A stretch of DNA of 64,000 bases, taken from contig JAIXMN010000003.1 in the NCBI GenBank assembly GCA_025716815.1, forward strand, positions 1,488,001 to 1,552,000, in the 5' to 3' direction. Each line of letters opens with the position of its first letter. The first letter of the stretch is position 1. The translations under genes were made by a program, and so were the position numbers. Below, one piece after another: positions 58,528-64,000 of this stretch. The notes below the pieces were generated by a model that was given only the letters and a program-made list of their open reading frames with translations, was not told the DNA's origin and did not search any database. The stretch is from Dichotomocladium elegans (taxonomy: Eukaryota > Mucoromycota > Mucoromycetes > Mucorales > Lichtheimiaceae).

Positions 58528-60878
58528 ATGGTTGCTGCCGCACGCGCATTCAACCCAAATGACTATCCTGTAGTGATTGGCATCGATTTCGGTACGTGGC
58601 TGAAAGCACCGCTAGCATACTGGAGCGACAAGTACCTGCGGTTATCATTCCTTTTGCTTTTCGTTGCTTCTGTGGAACTCCCCCTCTTTACATTTTATTT
58701 CCTCTTCAAGGAAAATACAATTAGAACCAGGATGACTAATATATCAGCATGACTTTGTTTTTCAACAAAAAAGGCACCACATATTCAGGATGTTCATATG
58801 CATTTATTCAAAACGATGAAGTTGTTGACATCGTGAGATGGTAGCTCAACAAAACAGAGATGCCAGACAGGGGCCCCACCCGGTTCTGGTCGCCTATTTC
58901 CGGTTTCACTCACTCCAGGTTTTCTTTTTCTTTCGTAGGCCTAAGCAAAACAACAATGTATATCCAAAGGTAACATGATCAAAGAGAGGAAAGAGGTAGA
59001 GCACGTGAGGGTGGGCGGGTGGATATGTCGGTTGGGATACGGACCAGGCAGCATGAAGAGGATGAGGCAATTTACTCGCCAGCTTTCTAGACACCAACAC
59101 TTAACTTTTATCACGGAAACTCGAACCAAATGACGCAATGGGGAAACGCAGCTAGACTAGAGATGCAGCGCCCTACCGCCAGAAATTCAGTCTTGCTCAA
59201 ACAATACAAGCTTTATCTCGACGAGAACATTGCTAAAGACCTTCCTCCCCTTCCCAACGGCCTCACCATCGTCGATGCAATAGCAGACTATTTGGGCGCA
59301 TTCCATGAACATGTTGTCAACGAGCTTCGGAAGGGCTTCGCAAAAAATTATGGCCAGCACCAGTTCCGATACGTAAGATACCATGGCGCCTAGCATTGCC
59401 TGTAGAAAGTAATAGGAATTCGCACACCCTTTCTTGTAGTGCCTCACAGTCCCCGCCATGTGGTCCGACAAGGCGAAGAGCACTATGCGTGAAGCAGCAA
59501 TTAGAGCAGGTCTCATCAACGAAACGGACCATCGTGACCGTCTCACGCTGATCTCGGAACCCGAGGCTGCCGCCCTCTATTGCGAGAAGAAGTGCGATCA
59601 ATTCAACCTTCGCCATGGCGATCGTTTCATGATTTGTGATGCTGGTGGTATGGTTCATTGAAGTTTGTTGAATAACAGGAACGATGGCAAACTAATTCTA
59701 TGCGTTCCCAGGCGGAACCGTCGACTTGATCGTCTTTGAGATTGATGAACGCAATGGACGTAAACTGCGTGAGTGTACTAAGGGTCACGGTCAGTCCTGC
59801 GGTTCAGTTTTCCTAGATCGCCGCATGCGCAAATTGCTCAAGAAAAAGTTTCGCGAATATCTCTCATCCATTCCTGCCTCTGCTTTTGAGACCATGATGG
59901 ATACGTTTGTCGACCTGATTAAACCGCAGTTCGATGGTGTGGACGACCAGTTCATCTCTCTCCCAGCATCGATGAATCTGGATTCTCTCACAAACCCTGC
60001 CATTGGTCTTGAAGACGGCACCCTGTGCATCTCGGCAGCCGAACTGAAGCAGGATGTTTTTGAACCTGTGATTCGCGAAGTGCTTGCTCTGATTGAGGAC
60101 CAGCTCATCAAGGCTGAGTCGCTTCAAGCTATCTTCTTGGTTGGTGGTTTCGGCGCCTCTAACTACTTATATGAACGTGTTCAAGAAGAGTTTAGCAAAC
60201 GCGTCGGTTTAGTGGCTGTTCCACCCCGCTGTGAGCTAGCCGTCGTTCGGGGCGCCGTTTTCTTTGGCCTAAATCCACGCGTGGTTACGACACGTATCCC
60301 TCGCTACTGGTACGGCATCGATACCACCACTACTTTTGAGGAAGGCATTGATCCTCCGAGCTACAAAATTATACGAGCGGATGGTAGTGTCCGGTGCGAT
60401 AATCGCTTTTCGGTATACGTACGGCGAGGAGAGCCACTGGGTAGGTCACTGGGTCTTGATTTTGGGGTGGGGGGATGATGGAAAGACAGATCAAGGAGAG
60501 CTAATCCTTGATTTTTTCTAGATATCGATAATTGTGTGTCCAAAGACTTCTTCGCCTACTATCCGCACCACACAACATGTACCCTTTATGCTGCTGATAC
60601 AGATGAGCAACCTCGGTACACAACCAGCCCAGGCGTACGCAAGGTTGCCAATTTTACCATTCCAATGCCACCTTTACCAGGTGTCGTGGAAGGCGAGAAG
60701 GTCGATTTATCTATAAAGATGTACTTTGGCGAAGTTGAACTTCGAGTGGAAGGTAAACATGTTAGAGAAAGTGCGATAGATAAAGGGCAATTCATTGACA
60801 TACCTGGATGATCGATGTTTTGTAGCTGTGATCCGAGGAAAAACATATGGCACCACCTGTACTTTTGATTCTGATTAA
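58528..60878 (+). CDS. HSPA12-like Hsp70-family ATPase
   Basis: This gene encodes a divergent Hsp70/actin-fold protein of about 554 residues. Exons are 58528-58591, 58774-58840, 58939-58969 (31 nt), 59091-59372, 59440-59647, 59712-60440, 60522-60752 and 60826-60878. The phosphate-1 loop reads VVIGIDFGTTYSGCSYAF, with an intron inside the first Gly-Thr. The connect/phosphate-2 part is GDRFMICDAGGGTVDLIVFE, where the GGGT is split by an intron. The adenosine motif is AIFLVGGFGASNYLYERVQE. LISEPEAAALYC is typical of Hsp70s. The C-terminal part lacks the standard Hsp70 substrate domain and EEVD tail and instead reads like the HSPA12 branch common as multi-copy families in early-diverging fungi. 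Client and function are unknown. Confidence 0.88.
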
Positions 60879-62167
60879 ATACTACTTGACATTAAGAACA
60901 TAATTGCAGTCATTTGTAGATGCGTACTTCGTCGACTTTTGTTACATATAGAGTACATCTGGAAGAAAATACGTCCTTTAGAATCCTCGCACATGCTGAA
61001 GAGTTTTGGAGCACAGAGGTCTAGCCATCGGGTGGCTACATCTCCTTCTCGAGTCTGGCACACAGATTATGTATCAGACACCATGTGTTGTAAAGCGAAG
61101 ATTTCATCATCATTGTCAGTGCAATGAAAGCAAAGACCCATCATGCTACGGATCACTTCAGGATACACAAGTTCCCTCAAAATCAAAAAGCCACATGCCA
61201 TCCACGACACTTCGGCAGATTGTTTGTCGAAGATGGGTCCCCATCCTTCTACACTCCCCAAAATATAGAGCGTTATGCCACTTCCGACCCTCGATTTCCA
61301 TATACCTGCGAATGCTCGCTTTAAATCCAAGTGCTATATTCTCCATTTGCGGTAGAAGGAGCAGCTAGTGTGATGGCTTCATTCGGCATTTTCTTTTTAC
61401 AGTTGGTCAGATCCTGTATGTGGTACGATGCGGGTGATGCACATGGAGCAGCTAGCTATTCAAAGTGAGAGGCGCCTTTTGCTGTCTCAACTTGAACGTG
61501 GCGTGGAGTACTTGGGGGATATTGAGGAGAGGAAAACTCTGGATGAAGCATTACCATGTAAACGCAAAGGCTCCATTCTCGGTCTTGGTCCGACAAAAGA
61601 GACAAAGACCATCGTCTTGAAAACAGTCTGAAAAGTCAGGATCATGCTCTTGTACATCAATGTTTTTCAGAAGCTTTTTGGCATGCAGTCCTTGCGCTTG
61701 AGAAGTTTCTCAAATATAACCAATGTGATTGATACTGTATCAGGTCTTACGGCGAAATGCGGACGTCGTGTAGAGATGGATCTTCAATGTCTTTTCCCAC
61801 CAGGAATTCCCCACTGTACGTACGTAGCATGACGATATGCTGTCGCAGTGTCGTCCTACTTAATCGATAATTTCTCCAGCAAAGGGACACCCGTGTGTGA
61901 CGTGTATGCAAAACAGAGGTTTGTGTGTGTGAGGTATTGCTGCTTGAGGCAAACCGGAAAGCCTTCTGCAATGCCAAGGTGTATTCCTTGAAGTTGAATG
62001 GTGTGAAGGGGTGGGGGGGTTGAAAACAAGCTTTTTCCAGACCCTATTTCATAACTCGCCCAAGTGCAACCCATCCCCGCAGTCTGGCTTAATTTCTCCA
62101 GTTACCCCGATAGGCTACGTATAAAAAAAAGGCAGAGCGACGGCGAAAAGAAACAGACTATTTTGTA
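60879..62167. other. Intergenic, possible remnants
   Basis: No intact gene. A plus-strand frame at 61428-61631 starts MRVMHMEQLAIQSERRLLLS and is charged and helical, but it is not recognised and has no partner exons. About 61170-61210 weakly resembles the dispersed repeat at 27.1 and 37.3 kb. Confidence 0.45.
62120..62128 (+). promoter_or_regulatory. TATA box of the Pps1-like gene
   Basis: TATAAAAAA lies 48 bp upstream of the start codon at 62168, a typical core-promoter distance. Confidence 0.5.
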
Positions 62168-64000
62168 ATGACCAGTTTATATGATGTTTATCCTACCTTT
62201 CTGACAGAGCTGGCGCAGCAAGATCCACCGATCTACTGGATCACCATGGACCAGTACGTCGCCATGCGCGATAAGTACCGGTCGACGCCTTTACCGAGCA
62301 GTAGTACCATGTTTCCATGGCTTCATGGCGTTGACGGACAATCAAATCAACAAAACCTGTACTTTGGTGTGCGTCGATGCCTCGCACCGCGGCATCGGGA
62401 TGTGATGCTTATCCATGACGGCAGCACCTCAACCACGTGGCTCAGAGATGCCGTAGGGGCAGATCAAATACTACATCCTTCGGAGGACATGTTTCTTGCG
62501 ACGAGTTCGTCAAACAGCTCCATCCAACTGCGGAATTTCCACCTCCAGGTACCGCGGTATGCCACGCTCTGCGATCTGGTCGTCTATGGCACACATGATA
62601 CACTTGTGTTAGCGAACCGTCTGGCACGTGCGCAGGCGGTTTTACGGTCTGCACGAATCGCGGCTATCGAGAAAACGATCAAAAGCGCAGGGAAACGAGC
62701 TGCCAAGGACGCCAACGATCTCCAATACAACGTCTTCATCATAAAAGGTACTCTAAAGATGGGTGCCGACCGAGAAAGATGATGAAAAACGAACTTGTGT
62801 TATATGCTCTACTTAGAACCGCCCGAGGTGATCCAGATGGCGCATCCTGAGTTGCGGAGTCCAGGAAAGGAAATGAGCTTTGAGGAGCGAGAGCGACAAG
62901 CGATTCGGTCGATGAGCAAAGCGTCTGAGATCACGCCACATGTATGGGCGGGAAACACCCAGGACGTGCCGGTTTCGGAGGACGACGACGACGACGCGAG
63001 TGTCGTTGAGCTGCTTAATCCGCATCGGTTCTCGATATGCATAGAGGCCCACGACCTTGCCGACATGCCGCTCCCGTCGACACTGACCTTGGCGACCGAG
63101 ACGCTCAAGGAGGTTCCAATGGACGCCTTGCCGCAAGAAATCATCCACTTTGACGTCTACTCGACGTTCGTGGCACAATCATCCGAGGCGTTTGAGGATT
63201 TCTACTCCAAGCTGTACTTTTTGCTCCAGTTCATCGATCTTCAGACATCAGCAGGCCGGAATGTCCTGATCCATTGTGCGGACGGCTATAGTGAATCAAG
63301 CATGATTGTTTTAGCGTGGATCATGTACAAGCACCATCTCAGGCTTCCGGAAGCTTATCTCTTTCTGGAAGCCAAACGAAGCTTCTTTGTGTACGCACCC
63401 GATATCCCGACACTTCTCTGGATCGAGTCCAATCTTCAGGCGGGTGTCTTGCCCACTCGATCCTGTGCGACAGTAGAATTGCATTTGGAGAGCGATGAAG
63501 ACAACGACGACGATGATGATGATGAAATGGCGATGAGCATAGAGGATGACAGGAGGATGGGCAGTGGCAGCATCGGTGAAGGTAGTGCGAGTGGTGCAGC
63601 TAGGGATCATCGACAGCTTTACGATGATGCATTTCTCAACGATCGGCAGCTGACATCACGACACGCGCAAGGCAGCAATGATATGTGGATGACACAAATG
63701 ATAGATGGGCAGATGGTCCCTCCTGTGAGCGAGGCGATCCGAACCCAATTTGGATGGTTTTACTCTCCACGTTTCGAAGGAACGTTTCCCTCGCGCATTC
63801 TGCCCTTCATGTTCCTGGGTAATCTGAACCACGCAACAAATCCAGCTATGCTCGAAGCCTTGGGCATTACTCACGTGGTCAGTGTGGGCGAACATGCGGA
63901 CGTAGATGCGACGCGGTTCAAACTGTTATTTCTGGATCGGTTGTACGATGATGGCATCAATTCGATTCACCCCCGGCTGGAGGAAACAATGCTATTTATA
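62168..64000 (+). CDS. Pps1-like dual-specificity protein phosphatase (3' part outside window)
   Basis: Two exons are seen, 62168-62747 and 62817 to the window end, still open after about 588 codons. The layout fits yeast Pps1: an N-terminal globular region, an inner phosphatase-like domain and then the true DSP domain. The inner domain contains VLIHCADGYSESSMIVLAW. The C is kept, but the residue that should be the catalytic Arg of C-x5-R is Glu, so this copy should be inactive. After an acidic Asp/Glu linker, the second domain begins FPSRILPFMFLGNLNHATNP and ALGITHVVSVGEH, the usual start of an active DSP; its P-loop would lie beyond position 64000. Yeast Pps1 acts in S-phase control; a similar role here is inference. 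Confidence 0.85.

Overview
The window looks like nuclear DNA of an early-diverging fungus, most likely a member of the Mucoromycota. That placement is inferred. The sequence shows dense genes on both strands with many short introns (about 40-110 nt, near-consensus GT..AG ends, occasional TACTAAC-type branch sites), polyQ, polyN and Ala-Pro runs in proteins, and a protein repertoire of that kind (LMBD1, LtrA, HSPA12-like and GLTSCR1-type proteins, plus a Fanzor). Exon structures below were assembled by hand from reading frame, splice signals and family motifs. Summed exon lengths were checked to be multiples of three for nearly all genes.

Left part (1-26.3 kb), ordinary gene-dense chromosome: an HSF-type transcription factor (-), a Kes1/Osh4 oxysterol-binding protein (-), AP-1 gamma-adaptin (+), a Baeyer-Villiger-type monooxygenase (-), an LMBD1-type lysosomal membrane protein (+), a two-finger C2H2 factor (+), a Sip3/Ysp1-type sterol-transfer protein with BAR, PH, GRAM and VASt domains (+), a GLTSCR1/BICRA-domain protein (-) and a secreted subtilisin (+).

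Middle (26.3-43.7 kb), two repeat-rich stretches around two genes. A dead Tc1/IS630-type transposase lies at about 27.3-28.4 kb with diverged inverted repeats on either side. The uL30 (RPL7) gene and an EST1/SMG-like PIN protein follow. After them comes a roughly 10 kb stretch with no intact cellular gene, which contains a possible HET-like fragment and the main find: an intronless Fanzor (eukaryotic TnpB-like, RNA-guided nuclease family) of 735 residues, interrupted only by two in-frame stop codons. A hairpin lies directly downstream, where a guide RNA scaffold would be expected, and a TATA box lies upstream.

Right part (43.7-64 kb), gene-dense again: acetyl-CoA synthetase, ETF-beta and DPH7 in tandem (+), ribosomal protein eS6 (-), AP-2 sigma (-), a 14-exon LtrA-family membrane protein (+), the CAF1/Pop2 deadenylase (-), an HSPA12-like Hsp70 (+) and a Pps1-like dual-specificity phosphatase that runs off the end of the window (+).

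Functional links are loose, as is normal for a eukaryotic chromosome. Two clathrin-adaptor subunits (AP-1 gamma, AP-2 sigma), two sterol-transfer proteins (Kes1-like, Sip3-like), two ribosomal proteins and two proteins of acetyl-CoA/electron-transfer metabolism are present. Several gene pairs converge tightly (AP-1 gamma/BVMO, RPL7/EST-like, DPH7/eS6, LtrA/CAF1). Three introns, two in the LMBD1 gene and one in RPL7, use GC rather than GT donors.
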